Assembly (NCBI RefSeq): GCF_000235745.1
Contig: NZ_AGSX01000130.1
Span: forward strand, 1-39,787
From: Stutzerimonas stutzeri SDM-LAC
Lineage (GTDB): Bacteria; Pseudomonadota; Gammaproteobacteria; Pseudomonadales; Pseudomonadaceae
Length of the DNA stretch: 39,787 nt
Reading direction: 5' to 3'
The notes beneath the pieces are model-generated. The model did not search any database, was not told the DNA's origin, and worked only from the letters and a program-made list of their open reading frames with translations. Position 1 is the first letter of the stretch. Every line of letters begins with the position of its first letter. Shown one piece after another: positions 8,846 through 17,248 of the stretch. The position numbers and the translations under genes were made by a program.

Positions 8846-9595
8846 GTGGACAAGCAGGAAGTGTTGCTAGCCGAAGTGCATGACGCGTTCGGTTTGATCC
8901 GTGTGCTGGAGGTAGGGGAGTACCGGTTTCTCGAGTTCGGCGCGGCGGTCGAGCAAAGCTGTGTGTTCACCCGCGACCCGAGCTGGCTGGAGTATGACTA
9001 TACGCGCGCCATGTTGATGGGCGGCTTGCTGCATGCGGCGCCGGAAACCGCGCTGTTTCTCGGGCTAGGTGCTGGCACGCTGACCCAGGCATGCCTTGAG
9101 GTTCTGCCGCTGGAAGACGTTGAGGCCATCGAGCTACGGCCGGACGTGCCTGAGCTGGCGATGCGGTATATGGGCCTGCAGAATGACTCGCGGCTTTACA
9201 TTCGCATTGGCGATGCGGTGGAACTGCTCGATTCGGCCGAAACTGCCGATCTGATATTCGTTGACCTCTACACCGACTTAGGCCCAGCAGCCGCGCATCT
9301 GGCGTGGCGCTTTCTTGAACGCTGCCAGCAAAAGCTGAATCCGGACGGCTGGTTGGTCATCAACCAGTGGGGCACCGACGAGGACAAGCCGTTGGGTGCG
9401 GCGCTGCTTCGCGGTTTGTTTCACCGTCACTATTGGGAATGCCCGGTGAAGGAGGGTAACGTCGTCCTGTTCGTACCTGCCGATCTGGAGCAGACGCTCA
9501 ATGAGGCCGGCCTGCGTGAACGCGCCGCGACGTTGGCTCCGCGGCTGGGCTACTCGCTGGATTCATTGATCGGCGCGCTAAGGCCGGCCAGCTGA
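8846..9595 (+). CDS. Spermidine-synthase-like (SAM-fold) protein
   Basis: A 249-residue cytoplasmic protein with a Rossmann-type aminopropyl/methyltransferase core: the glycine motif FLGLGAGTLTQ at about 70-80, the acidic end of the next strand (AIELRPDV), then IGDAVELL and LIFVDLYTDLG. This resembles SpeE-like proteins annotated in many pseudomonads, but the short N-terminal beta region differs from true spermidine synthase. The substrate is therefore uncertain and polyamine synthesis is not proven. I use the GTG at 8846 because GGGAG lies 8 nt upstream; a TTG at 8831 is in frame. A TAAGAT -10 candidate is at 8813-8818. Confidence 0.8.
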   Translation: MDKQEVLLAEVHDAFGLIRVLEVGEYRFLEFGAAVEQSCVFTRDPSWLEYDYTRAMLMGGLLHAAPETALFLGLGAGTLTQACLEVLPLEDVEAIELRPDVPELAMRYMGLQNDSRLYIRIGDAVELLDSAETADLIFVDLYTDLGPAAAHLAWRFLERCQQKLNPDGWLVINQWGTDEDKPLGAALLRGLFHRHYWECPVKEGNVVLFVPADLEQTLNEAGLRERAATLAPRLGYSLDSLIGALRPAS

Positions 9596-9667
9596 TTGCG
9601 CGATGCTGCCAATCGACGCCATTACGATGCACAGGTCTCGCAAACGACGGGTTAGCACGTTGCTCTG

Positions 9668-9690
9668 GTAGGAACGAGCTTGCTCGCAAG
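9668..9690. repeat. REP-like element
   Basis: GTAGGAACGAGCTTGCTCGCAAGG resembles Pseudomonas REP sequences of the GTAGGAGC..GCTTGC..CGC type, with a CGAGC-TT-GCTCG stem. A second copy was not seen in the window, so repeat status rests on resemblance only. Confidence 0.4.
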
Positions 9691-9825
9691 GCTGACTCGA
9701 ACCCTTCGCCATTAGTCGCGCGCCCTGGTGACACCGCCTTTGGCTGGCGGCGGGCTGCGAGAAAACCCGCATTCGTGAACCTAACTCCAAAGACAAATTA
9801 CACGCACAGCTTCACATAATTCCGG

Positions 9826-9831
9826 TATAGT
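9826..9831 (+). promoter_or_regulatory. Putative -10 of the deaD promoter
   Basis: TATAGT is a good sigma-70 -10; hexamers at 16-18 bp upstream are poor matches to TTGACA. It is the best promoter-like element before deaD and implies a long structured leader. Confidence 0.45.
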
Positions 9832-10011
9832 ACGCGCCGGCTGAAACTCAGCCTGCGTTCAGGTACTGCAACACACGAAGCGCTGCTTCGGCTGCTTTCC
9901 GCTTCTCGCGGCTGTCCTAGACGATTCATCATTCATTACGTTTTCGCAAACCCCGCCGACCAGGCTGCCAGGGTGACCTTCGGGTTTTGCATGGCATGCG
10001 CAGCTTCGGAA

Positions 10012-10047
10012 CATGGGTCTTTGCGGAGCATCAGGAAAAGACCCATG
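10012..10047 (+). promoter_or_regulatory. Perfect 11-bp hairpin sequestering the deaD start codon
   Basis: CATGGGTCTTT (10012-10022) is perfectly complementary to AAAGACCCATG (10037-10047). The right arm ends with the deaD ATG (10045-10047). The 14-nt loop holds the Shine-Dalgarno core AGGA (10033-10036). Folding would hide the start codon while leaving the ribosome-binding core in the loop. This is seen directly; a role in translational control, RNA thermometry or autoregulation by the helicase is inferred. Confidence 0.6.
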
Positions 10048-11706
10048 ACCCAGGAAATCGGCGGCTTTGCCGCACTCGGTATTCATCCATCCGTACTCGC
10101 TGCAGTCATCGCAGTGGGCTACGAAGAGCCTTCCGCGATCCAGAGCCAGGCTATCCCGGTAATCCTCGGCGGCCACGACATGATCGGCCAGGCCCAGACC
10201 GGTACCGGCAAGACCGCTGCATTTGCGTTGCCCATTCTGTCCAAGATTGACCCGGCCAAGCGGGAACCGCAGGCGCTGATCCTCGCGCCGACTCGCGAAC
10301 TTGCCTTGCAGGTCGCCACGGCATTTGAAACCTACTCCAAGCAGATGCCCGGCGTTGGCGTTGTCGCTGTCTACGGTGGCGCTCCGATGGGTCCGCAGCT
10401 CAAGGCGATCCGCCAGGGCGCGCAGATCATCGTCGCCACCCCAGGCCGTCTGGTCGACCACCTGAGCCGCAACAGCACGCTGCTGTCGACAATCCAGTTC
10501 CTGGTGCTCGACGAAGCCGACGAAATGCTCAAGCTGGGTTTCATGGATGACCTCGAGGTGATCTTCGAAGCCATGCCGGAAAGTCGTCAGAGCGTGCTGT
10601 TCTCCGCGACCCTGCCGCATTCGATCCGCGCGATCGCCGAGAAGCACCTGCGCGAGCCGCAGCACATCAAGATTGCCGCCAAGACCCAGACAGTCGCTCG
10701 TATCGAGCAGGCGCACCTGATGGTCCACGCCGACCAGAAGATCCCGGCCGTGCTGCGTCTGCTGGAAGTCGAAGACTTCGATGCGCTGATCGCCTTCGTG
10801 CGTACGAAGCAGGCCACGCTGGATCTGGCTGCTGCGTTGGAAGCCAAGGGCTACAAGGCTGCCGCGCTGAACGGTGACATCGCGCAGAACCAGCGTGAGC
10901 GTGTCATCGACTCGCTCAAGGATGGTCGCCTGGATATCGTGGTTGCCACTGACGTCGCCGCCCGTGGCCTCGACGTAGCGCGTATCACCCACGTGTTCAA
11001 CGTAGACATGCCTTACGATCCGGAATCCTACGTACACCGTATCGGTCGTACCGGCCGTGCCGGTCGTGAAGGGCGTGCGTTGCTGCTGGTGACTCCGCGT
11101 GAGCGTCGCATGCTGCAGGTCATCGAGCGCGTCACCAACCAGAAGGTCGCCGAAGCTCGTCTGCCGAACGCTCAGCAAGTGCTGGACGCGCGCATCAAAA
11201 AGCTGACCAACAGCCTGTCGCCGCTGGTAGCCGATGCCGAAGCAAGCCACGGTGAACTGCTCGACAAACTGATCGCCGACATCGGTTGCAGCCCGCGCGC
11301 CCTGGCTGCCGCACTGTTGCGCAAGGCCACCAATGGCCAGGCGCTGACCCTGGCTCAAGTCGAAAAAGAGCAACCACTGGTGCCGACCAGCAGCCCGCGC
11401 GAGCGCTCCGATCGTCCAGAGCGCAGCGGCGACCGCGAACGTCGTGCCCCGGTCCCGCTGGCCGAAGGCCGCGCCCGCTGCCGCACTGCACTCGGTGCCC
11501 GCGACGGCATCGCCGCGCGCAACCTGCTCGGCGCCATCCTCAATGAGGGCGGCCTGGCCCGTGAAGACATCGGCCGCATCCAGGTGCGCGACAGCTTCAG
11601 CCTGGTCGAACTACCGGAAGAAGGCCTTGAGCGCCTGCTCGGCAAACTCAAGGACACCCGCGTTGGCGGCAAGCAGCTGAAGCTGCGTCGCTATCGCGAG
11701 GATTGA
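10045..11706 (+). CDS. deaD: DEAD-box RNA helicase DeaD/CsdA type
   Basis: ATP-dependent RNA helicase that helps ribosome assembly and mRNA unwinding, typically important in the cold. The 553 residues hold the Q-motif region (FAALGIHPSVLAAVIAVGYEEPSAIQ), Walker A AQTGTGKT at 50-57, PTRELA, DEAD at 156-159, SATLP near 188 and HRIGRTGRAGREG near 331. A basic linker follows, then a DbpA-like RNA-binding C-terminal domain ending KLRRYRED. I start at the ATG at 10045 (MTQEIGGF) with AGGAAAAG upstream; an in-frame ATG at 9991 would translate through the hairpin. Single-gene unit with its own terminator. Length and the long C-terminal tail favour DeaD over DbpA or RhlE. Confidence 0.94.
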   Translation: MTQEIGGFAALGIHPSVLAAVIAVGYEEPSAIQSQAIPVILGGHDMIGQAQTGTGKTAAFALPILSKIDPAKREPQALILAPTRELALQVATAFETYSKQMPGVGVVAVYGGAPMGPQLKAIRQGAQIIVATPGRLVDHLSRNSTLLSTIQFLVLDEADEMLKLGFMDDLEVIFEAMPESRQSVLFSATLPHSIRAIAEKHLREPQHIKIAAKTQTVARIEQAHLMVHADQKIPAVLRLLEVEDFDALIAFVRTKQATLDLAAALEAKGYKAAALNGDIAQNQRERVIDSLKDGRLDIVVATDVAARGLDVARITHVFNVDMPYDPESYVHRIGRTGRAGREGRALLLVTPRERRMLQVIERVTNQKVAEARLPNAQQVLDARIKKLTNSLSPLVADAEASHGELLDKLIADIGCSPRALAAALLRKATNGQALTLAQVEKEQPLVPTSSPRERSDRPERSGDRERRAPVPLAEGRARCRTALGARDGIAARNLLGAILNEGGLAREDIGRIQVRDSFSLVELPEEGLERLLGKLKDTRVGGKQLKLRRYRED

Positions 11707-11754
11707 TGCTTAGCTGCAGCGGCACGCGCTAAGGCTGGGCCTCGTCAGAAACAG

Positions 11755-11785
11755 AAAGGGTGGACTTCGGTCCACCCTTTTTTTT
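11755..11785 (+). terminator. Rho-independent terminator after deaD
   Basis: GGGTGGAC-TTCG-GTCCACCC (11758-11777) forms a perfect 8-bp stem with a UUCG loop, flanked by AAA and an eight-T run. The flanking A bases also allow it to work for the convergent rluA transcript. Confidence 0.93.
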
Positions 11786-11828
11786 GTTCTTCGTGGAGCC
11801 TGGGTAAGAGCGATTGACAGTTCGCCAG

Positions 11829-12464
11829 TCAGAACGGGGCAGGGCAGTCGAAGCGCAAGCGTTCGCCAGTTTGAGGATGGGTCAGGGCAAGCATGCTGGC
11901 GTGCAGGCAGAGCCGGTCATGCGCGGCGAGGGCCTGTTCGTGCGCATAGAGCCGGTCGCCCAGTAGCGGGTGGCCGATCGAAAGCATGTGCACGCGCAGC
12001 TGATGGGAGCGACCAGTGATCGGGGTGAGCTCGACCCGGCTGTAATCACCGAAGCGTTCCAGGACTCGCCAATATGTCAGCGCGTGTTTGCCCAGTTCAT
12101 GATCGACTACATGCCGTGGTTTTGTCGGAGGGTCATAGCGCAGCGGTAGATCGATGCTTCCGCTGTCCTGCTCGGGTTCGCCCCAGCATAAGGCGGTGTA
12201 AGCTTTTTCTGTCTCGCGGTCATGGAACTGTCGCGAGAGCTCGCGGTGGCTGTCAGCGTCACGCGCCAGCACGATCAGGCCTGAGGTTTCCCAATCCAGA
12301 CGGTGGACGATGCGCGCCTCCGGATAGCCGTTCTCCTGTAGCCGGGTGACCAGGCAATCCTTGTTGTCATCCGCGCGGCCGGGCACCGATAGCAGCAGGG
12401 TAGGCTTGTTGATAACCAGCAGAGCGGCGTCTTGATGAACGATCTGGATGTTGCTGAGGGGCAT
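11829..12464 (-). CDS. rluA: RluA-family pseudouridine synthase
   Basis: A 211-residue pseudouridine synthase of the RluA family; E. coli RluA modifies U746 of 23S rRNA and U32 of some tRNAs. The catalytic motif HRLDWETSG is at about residue 80, and RSHQLRVHM and the C-terminal LHASMLALTHP are typical. There is no N-terminal S4 domain, matching short RluA rather than RluC/RluD. I choose the ATG at 12464 (MPLSNIQIVHQD); longer frames upstream run into minE. It follows minE by 83 nt on the same strand, an arrangement known from other pseudomonads, with a stable hairpin between. Confidence 0.9.
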   Translation of the reverse strand: MPLSNIQIVHQDAALLVINKPTLLLSVPGRADDNKDCLVTRLQENGYPEARIVHRLDWETSGLIVLARDADSHRELSRQFHDRETEKAYTALCWGEPEQDSGSIDLPLRYDPPTKPRHVVDHELGKHALTYWRVLERFGDYSRVELTPITGRSHQLRVHMLSIGHPLLGDRLYAHEQALAAHDRLCLHASMLALTHPQTGERLRFDCPAPF

Positions 12465-12484
12465 TTTTCGGATTCCGCAAACGA

Positions 12485-12508
12485 CATCGGCGACCGAAGT
12501 CGCCGATG
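12485..12508 (-). other. UUCG hairpin between minE and rluA
   Basis: On the minus strand CATCGGCGAC-TTCG-GTCGCCGATG forms a perfect 10-bp stem. It is followed by TCGTTTGC, which is too poor in T for a strong terminator. Likely an mRNA end-protecting structure or partial terminator that lowers rluA output relative to minCDE. Confidence 0.55.
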
Positions 12509-12547
12509 GATCTGTCGCTGCACAAAGTGCTGGCGACAACCGGTCGA

Positions 12548-12805
12548 TCAACGATCCGGCAGGGTGATGTTCAGTTCGAGGATCGAGCAACTGCCCTGAT
12601 CCTCCAGGGCGACCTGGACCTGATCGCTGTCGATGTTGACGTATTTGCGGATTACCTCGACCAACTCTTTCTGCAAGGCTGGCAGATAGTCCGGCTGCGT
12701 ACGCTGGCCGCGCTCATGGGCGACGATGATCTGCAGGCGTTCCTTGGCAATGTTGGCTGGCGTTTCCTTCTTCTTGCGTTCGCGAAAGAAGTCGAGAAGG
12801 TTCAT
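12548..12805 (-). CDS. minE: Cell division topological specificity factor MinE
   Basis: MinE stimulates MinD ATPase and drives the pole-to-pole oscillation that keeps the MinC division inhibitor away from mid-cell. At 85 residues it has normal length. The N-terminus [12 protein letters not shown] is the membrane-targeting helix, residues about 13-30 ([19 protein letters not shown]) are the MinD-binding region, and the rest is the dimerisation domain. Its ATG overlaps the minD stop by 4 nt, so translation is coupled. Confidence 0.97.
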   Translation of the reverse strand: MNLLDFFRERKKKETPANIAKERLQIIVAHERGQRTQPDYLPALQKELVEVIRKYVNIDSDQVQVALEDQGSCSILELNITLPDR

Positions 12806-13617
12806 TCGCGGCCTCCAAACAGGCGTTGCAAGAAGCCCTGTTTCTTCACATCGAGGAAGCGATGGTTCACGTCCTTGCCCAGCAGGCGATCCACCGCGTC
12901 GCTGTACGCCTGGCCGGCATCGCTCTGGTCATCAAGAATGACCGGTACGCCCTGGTTGGAGGCTTTCAGAACGGCTTGGGATTCCGGGATCACGCCCAGC
13001 AGGCGGATCGAAAGAATCTCCTCGACATCTTCGACGCCGAGCATTTCGCCTTTGACCACGCGCTCGGGGTTGTAGCGGGTCAGCAGCAGGTGTTCCTTGA
13101 TTGGCTCTTCGCCGTTTTCGGCGCGGCGGGATTTGCTGGCCAGCAGGCCCAGCATGCGATCCGAGTCGCGAACCGACGAGACTTCCGGGTTGGTCACGAC
13201 GATGGCTTCATCGGCGAAGTACATCGCCAGGTGCGCACCCTTTTCGATACCGGCCGGGGAGTCGCAGATGACGAATTCAAAGGTCTTGGCCAGCTCATCG
13301 ATGACCTTGCCAACGCCCTCGAGCGTCAGTGCATCCTTGTCGCGGGTCTGGCTGGCGGCCAGCACATAGAGGTTTTCGAGACGCTTGTCCTTGATCAGAG
13401 CCTGGGTCAAGGTGGCATCGCCCTGAATGACGTTGACGAAGTCATACACCACACGGCGCTCGCAGCCCATGATCAGGTCCAGATTACGCAGACCGACGTC
13501 GAAGTCGACGATGACGGTCTTGTGGCCGCGCAAGGCGAGACCGGTACCGATGGCGGCGCTGGAAGTGGTTTTACCGACGCCACCCTTGCCGGAAGTGACT
13601 ACGAGGATCTTGGCCAA
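12802..13617 (-). CDS. minD: Septum site-determining ATPase MinD
   Basis: Membrane-associated ATPase that recruits MinC and is cycled by MinE. The 271-residue protein has the deviant Walker A KGGVGKTT at about 11-18, the DFD switch region ([13 protein letters not shown]) and the C-terminal amphipathic membrane helix (GFLQRLFG). It starts with TTG at 13617 (AKILVVTSG), with AGGGTG 7 nt upstream; this rare start could limit its level. minC lies 91 nt upstream and minE overlaps its end. Confidence 0.97.
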   Translation of the reverse strand: MAKILVVTSGKGGVGKTTSSAAIGTGLALRGHKTVIVDFDVGLRNLDLIMGCERRVVYDFVNVIQGDATLTQALIKDKRLENLYVLAASQTRDKDALTLEGVGKVIDELAKTFEFVICDSPAGIEKGAHLAMYFADEAIVVTNPEVSSVRDSDRMLGLLASKSRRAENGEEPIKEHLLLTRYNPERVVKGEMLGVEDVEEILSIRLLGVIPESQAVLKASNQGVPVILDDQSDAGQAYSDAVDRLLGKDVNHRFLDVKKQGFLQRLFGGRE

Positions 13618-13708
13618 GGTGATTCACCCTAAATATGAAGTCGGGCCCGTAGCCGAGTCGGCTTACAGTGCGCCCGTTTTGGTGCTTGAAAATTCGCGGC
13701 AGTATCCG

Positions 13709-14440
13709 TTAAAGGCGGGTGATGTTCAACACGTCGCCGGATAGCTTCATCTGTACGGCTTCGGCCCACAGAGGGTCGCGTCTAAGGTCTTCGGCGACTT
13801 TGTAATGCCCGGCAATCGAGACCATTTCAGCGGCCAGTTGCTGGCAGAAAATGCGTGCATTGGTATCGCCCTTGATGCCTGCCAGCGCGCGTCCACGCAA
13901 CGGACCGTACACATGGATGTTTCCATCGGCGAGAAGTTCCGCTCCGGGGCTCACCGCAGCGAGCACGATCAGATCGCCACCCTGGGCATAGACCTGCTGG
14001 CCGCCACGGATCGGGCTGGTGATCACACGTGTAGGTCGGTAGGTAGGCTCCGCCGGTTTGGCGGGCTCGGCTGGCGCTTTGCTGGCGATGTCGAGCTTGC
14101 GTTCGCGAGCGCCCGACGGCGGCAATATGGGCAAATCGAGCTGGCCGGCCGCTTCGACAATCTGCGGATCGCCTGCACGCAACGCCAGGGTACGCAGGCC
14201 GTGCTTGCGGCAGAGCGCGATGAGCGCGGGCAGGTCGAGGTTGCAATCGGCCGGGAGCTTGTCCAGGGCCAGCACCAGCGGGGTATTGTTGAAGAAATCC
14301 GGGGCCTGTTCGACCTTGACGGCGAGCTGCTGATCCAGACGCTGCAGGTCGTTCTGTGTCAGCTCCAGCACGGTGATGGCGAGCATGCTGCCCTTGAGCT
14401 GGAACACGGGGGCTTGGTCGGTGAGATCGGCTTGGCTCAT
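13709..14440 (-). CDS. minC: Septum site-determining protein MinC
   Basis: MinC blocks FtsZ ring formation away from mid-cell when bound to MinD. The 243-residue protein has the N-terminal FtsZ-inhibiting domain (about 1-105), an Ala/Pro/Glu-rich linker ([14 protein letters not shown]), and the C-terminal beta-helical MinD-binding domain ([38 protein letters not shown] region, with [10 protein letters not shown]). It is first in minC-minD-minE-rluA, downstream of a good sigma-70 promoter. Confidence 0.96.
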   Translation of the reverse strand: MSQADLTDQAPVFQLKGSMLAITVLELTQNDLQRLDQQLAVKVEQAPDFFNNTPLVLALDKLPADCNLDLPALIALCRKHGLRTLALRAGDPQIVEAAGQLDLPILPPSGARERKLDIASKAPAEPAKPAEPTYRPTRVITSPIRGGQQVYAQGGDLIVLAAVSPGAELLADGNIHVYGPLRGRALAGIKGDTNARIFCQQLAAEMVSIAGHYKVAEDLRRDPLWAEAVQMKLSGDVLNITRL

Positions 14441-14469
14441 GGTCTGCCTGCTGCGGTAAATGGCGAGGA

Positions 14470-14498
14470 CTTATAGCGGGGGAGGCTGCCGCCTGCAA
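14470..14498 (-). promoter_or_regulatory. Sigma-70 promoter of the minCDE operon
   Basis: On the minus strand TTGCAG (14493-14498), a 17-bp spacer and TATAAG (14470-14475) make a near-consensus promoter. The start would lie near 14463, giving a leader of about 23 nt before the minC ATG at 14440. Confidence 0.65.
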
Positions 14499-14600
14499 GT
14501 CTCACCAGCACCGTCGGACGGGTGCCGTGCATCGCGATGCTGCCGCATTGGCGGGCAATTTATCGCTAGAATGCGCGCTTTCATCGGTTCGGGCTTGCCA

Positions 14601-15551
14601 ATGGATCGTCCTCGTTTCCGCTCATCATTTCTTCACCCGCGTTTCTGGTTGCTGTGGCTTGGCCTCGGTTTGCTGTGGTTGGTGGTGCAGTTGCCCTATC
14701 GGATGCTGTTGCTGCTGGGACGCGGACTGGGCGCACTGATGTATCGGGTTGCGCGCTCGAGACGGCAGATTGCGCGGCGCAATCTGCAGCTGTGTTTTCC
14801 TGAACTGAGCGACAAGGAGCGTGAGCGACTGCTGCGCGAGAACTTTGCCTCGACCGGCATTGCCTTCTTCGAAATGGCTATGAGCTGGTGGTGGCCCAAG
14901 TCGCGTTTGCAGCGACTGGCGCAAATCCAAGGGCTCGAACATCTGCAGCAAGCACAGGCGCAAGGTCAGGGCGTGATCCTGATGACGCTGCACTTCACCA
15001 CGCTGGAAATCGGTGGAGCGCTGCTCGGTCAGTGGCACACCATCGATGGCATGTACCGCGAGCACAAGAACCCGGTGTTCGATTATGTGCAGCGGCGTGG
15101 CCGGGAGCGGCATAACCAGGATGCGACGGCGATCGAACGCGAGGATGTGCGTGCCATGCTCAAGGTCCTGCGTGCGGGTCGGGCGATCTGGTATGCGCCG
15201 GACCAGGATTACGGACGTAAGCAGAGCATCTTCGTACCCTGGTTCGGTATTCAGGCGGCAACCGTGACCGCTACGACAAAATTCGCCCGCCTGGGACGCG
15301 CCAGGGTGGTGCCTTACACGCTGGAACGCCTACCTGACGGAAAGGGCTACAGCCTGGTGGTGCATCCGCCATTGGACGATTTTCCCGGTGAAAGCGAGGA
15401 GGCCGACTGCCGCCGAATCAACGAGTGGATCGAAGACTCGGTCAGGCAACACCCTGAGCAGTATCTGTGGGCCCACCGGCGCTTCAAGACGCGACCGGCG
15501 GGAGATCCGAGTCTTTACCGCAAGCGTCCGAAGAAGCCGGTCAGTCTGTAA
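14601..15551 (+). CDS. lpxL: Lipid A biosynthesis lauroyl-type acyltransferase (LpxL/HtrB family)
   Basis: Inner-membrane enzyme that adds a secondary acyl chain to lipid A from acyl-ACP. The 316-residue protein has an N-terminal membrane anchor (about 15-45) and the catalytic H-x4-E motif HFTTLE at 131-136. YREHKNPVFD and APDQDYG are further acyltransferase blocks. Length is normal. I use the ATG at 14601 (MDRPRFRSS); the longer in-frame extension upstream covers the minC promoter region. It is divergent from minC, as in other pseudomonads, and its last 11 nt overlap the end of the convergent pirin gene. Which chain it transfers cannot be told. Confidence 0.92.
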   Translation: MDRPRFRSSFLHPRFWLLWLGLGLLWLVVQLPYRMLLLLGRGLGALMYRVARSRRQIARRNLQLCFPELSDKERERLLRENFASTGIAFFEMAMSWWWPKSRLQRLAQIQGLEHLQQAQAQGQGVILMTLHFTTLEIGGALLGQWHTIDGMYREHKNPVFDYVQRRGRERHNQDATAIEREDVRAMLKVLRAGRAIWYAPDQDYGRKQSIFVPWFGIQAATVTATTKFARLGRARVVPYTLERLPDGKGYSLVVHPPLDDFPGESEEADCRRINEWIEDSVRQHPEQYLWAHRRFKTRPAGDPSLYRKRPKKPVSL

Positions 15552-16386
15552 ACACGCCGCCGCGGAAGTCGCGCAGCGCCTGCTCGATCTCTTCGCGGCT
15601 GTTCATCACGAACGGCCCGTACTGCACAATCGGTTCGCCGATCGGGCGGCCTGCCAGGAGCAGAACGCGGGCGCCGCTGCTGGTTGAAAGCGCCAGCTCG
15701 CCCTGTTCCGAGAGCCTGGCCAGCTGCTTTTTCTCGAGGCGTTGCCGGCCTACCAACAATTCGCCCTCGAACACATAGAGGATCACTCGCAGCCCGTCGG
15801 ACAGCTGTGGGCTTAACCCTGTGCCGGCGGGAAGATGCAGATCGAACAGCTGTGGCTCGGTATCCGGTCGTTGCACAGCACCGGCTTGTGTGACGCCTTC
15901 GGCGCAGAGCTGGCCGGCGATCACGACCGCCTCGACACCAGTCGGTAGCGTTATCCGCGGAATTTCGGCAGGGGAGAAGTCTCGGTAGCTCGGTTCGTCC
16001 AGCTTGTTTTTCGCCGGCAGGTTGAGCCACAGCTGGAAACCGCGCATCACGCCGTGTTCCTGTTGAGGCATCTCGCTGTGAATGACGCCGCGTGCGGCGG
16101 TCATCCACTGTACGCCGCCGCTCTCCAGCAGGCCGACATTACCGAGGTGATCCTCGTGGCGCATGCGGCCTTCGAGCATGTAGGTAATCGTCTCAAAGCC
16201 GCGGTGCGGGTGCGCCGGAAAGCCGGCGATATACTCGTCCGGGTTGTCCGAGCCGAACTCGTCGAGCATCAGGAAGGGATCGAAGCGCTCCGGTGCGGCG
16301 CCCCCGAACAGTCGCGTCAGGCTGACGCCGGCGCCGTCAGAGGTGGCGCGGCCGGTGCTGATGGAAAGAATGTCGCGCGTGGTCAT
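15541..16386 (-). CDS. Pirin family protein
   Basis: Bicupin protein of 281 residues. The metal site is complete: His59 and His61 in FPAHPHRGFETITY, then His103 and Glu105 in GVIHSEMP, matching the four iron ligands of human pirin. Bacterial pirins include quercetin dioxygenases and proteins that bind metabolic enzymes, so the exact activity is open. GGAG lies 8 nt before the ATG. It follows mlaA on the same strand after 91 nt, and its stop overlaps the end of lpxL by 11 nt tail to tail. Confidence 0.92.
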   Translation of the reverse strand: MTTRDILSISTGRATSDGAGVSLTRLFGGAAPERFDPFLMLDEFGSDNPDEYIAGFPAHPHRGFETITYMLEGRMRHEDHLGNVGLLESGGVQWMTAARGVIHSEMPQQEHGVMRGFQLWLNLPAKNKLDEPSYRDFSPAEIPRITLPTGVEAVVIAGQLCAEGVTQAGAVQRPDTEPQLFDLHLPAGTGLSPQLSDGLRVILYVFEGELLVGRQRLEKKQLARLSEQGELALSTSSGARVLLLAGRPIGEPIVQYGPFVMNSREEIEQALRDFRGGVFTD

Positions 16387-16477
16387 AGCTTCGCTCCATG
16401 GACAGATGGGTTAAGACTACGGCTAGCGACTCGATTCGTTTATGCGAAATTCGAACCGATTGCATCGATCAAATCGA

Positions 16478-17248
16478 TCATTCTCCGATCTGCAGCTCCC
16501 GCGCGCGGGTATAGACGTAGCGGACCTTCTCGTACTCGAACGGCGAGTTGAGCTGGCCGTAACGCAGTGGCGTGGTGTGGCGGATGTCGATCAATCGCAG
16601 CGCCGTGAGGCCGAATTCTCCACCGCTGGCTTGGGCGTAGCTGAAGTAGTCGACCTGCCGCTCGACGCCGAAATCCACTGCCTGGCCCGCTGTGTCCCGC
16701 AGGTTGGACGGGCCGAGCGCCGGCAGGATCAGGTACGGGCCGTGGGGTACGCCATAGAAGCCAAGGGTCTGACCGAAATCCTCGTTATAGCGGGGCAAAC
16801 CCATGCGCGATGCAGGGTCCCAGACGCCTCCGATGCCAAGGATCGTGTTGAACAGCAGGCGCGCCGTGGTGGTCATGGCGCGCTCGCCCTTGAGCTGAGC
16901 GACGCTGTTGAAAAGTGTCGGGATTTCCCCGAGGTTATCGAAGAAGTTGCTGACGCCGGTCCGCACGATCTTCGGCGTGACGTAACGGTAGCCGCGCACG
17001 GCAGGCAACATCACGAACTGATCCAGTCGATAGTTGAAGTAGTACATGCGCCGGTTCAGTGACTCCCAGGGGTCATAGATATTCAGCGCTTCGTAACTGG
17101 CGCGCTCGAACTCATGCTGATCCAGGCCCGGATTGAACTGCAGGTTGCGTAATGGATGAGTGAATCCGTCCTCATCGGGGATCTGCATCTGGGCGTGAGC
17201 GAGGCTGCCGACGAGCAAAAGCGATGCAAACAAAAAGCGTCTAGCCAC
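16478..17248 (-). CDS. mlaA: MlaA/VacJ outer-membrane lipid asymmetry protein
   Basis: MlaA sits in the outer membrane with a porin and removes misplaced phospholipids from the outer leaflet, passing them to MlaC. The 256-residue protein shows the family blocks DPWESLNRRMYYFNYRLDQFV, GVSNFFDNLGEIPTLFNSVAQ and NEDFGQTLGFYGVPHGPYLILP. It begins with GTG at 17248 (GGAG 7 nt upstream), overlapping the upstream hydrolase stop by 8 nt. The signal peptide ends SLAHA-Q with no lipobox cysteine, whereas E. coli MlaA is a lipoprotein. The start is therefore worth a check, but no upstream alternative offers a Cys in a lipobox. Confidence 0.93.
   Translation of the reverse strand: MARRFLFASLLLVGSLAHAQMQIPDEDGFTHPLRNLQFNPGLDQHEFERASYEALNIYDPWESLNRRMYYFNYRLDQFVMLPAVRGYRYVTPKIVRTGVSNFFDNLGEIPTLFNSVAQLKGERAMTTTARLLFNTILGIGGVWDPASRMGLPRYNEDFGQTLGFYGVPHGPYLILPALGPSNLRDTAGQAVDFGVERQVDYFSYAQASGGEFGLTALRLIDIRHTTPLRYGQLNSPFEYEKVRYVYTRARELQIGE

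Larger units (their letters stand above)
9596..10044 (+). other. Intergenic region and long deaD leader
   Basis: These 449 nt have no independent gene. The first part holds a REP-like element (9668-9690). A -10 TATAGT at 9826-9831 with a weak -35 would start a transcript near 9838, leaving a leader of about 205 nt before deaD. The leader contains GAAGC-GCT-GCTTC and the perfect hairpin at 10012-10047 that includes the start codon. Confidence 0.55.

Noticed and set aside
9991-10044. N-terminal extension of deaD from the ATG at 9991
   Set aside because: Residues do not match the helicase family and would be translated through the hairpin; AGGA sits properly for the ATG at 10045.
9859-11373. 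504-codon frame on the minus strand opposite deaD
   Set aside because: Mirror frame of a high-GC gene; deaD has all helicase motifs on the plus strand, and the antisense product is His/Gln/Asp-rich with no domain.
16464-16480. Tandem ATCGATCA repeats at the mlaA stop
   Set aside because: Two 8-mers one base apart, overlapping a stop codon; too short and low in information to call a regulatory element.
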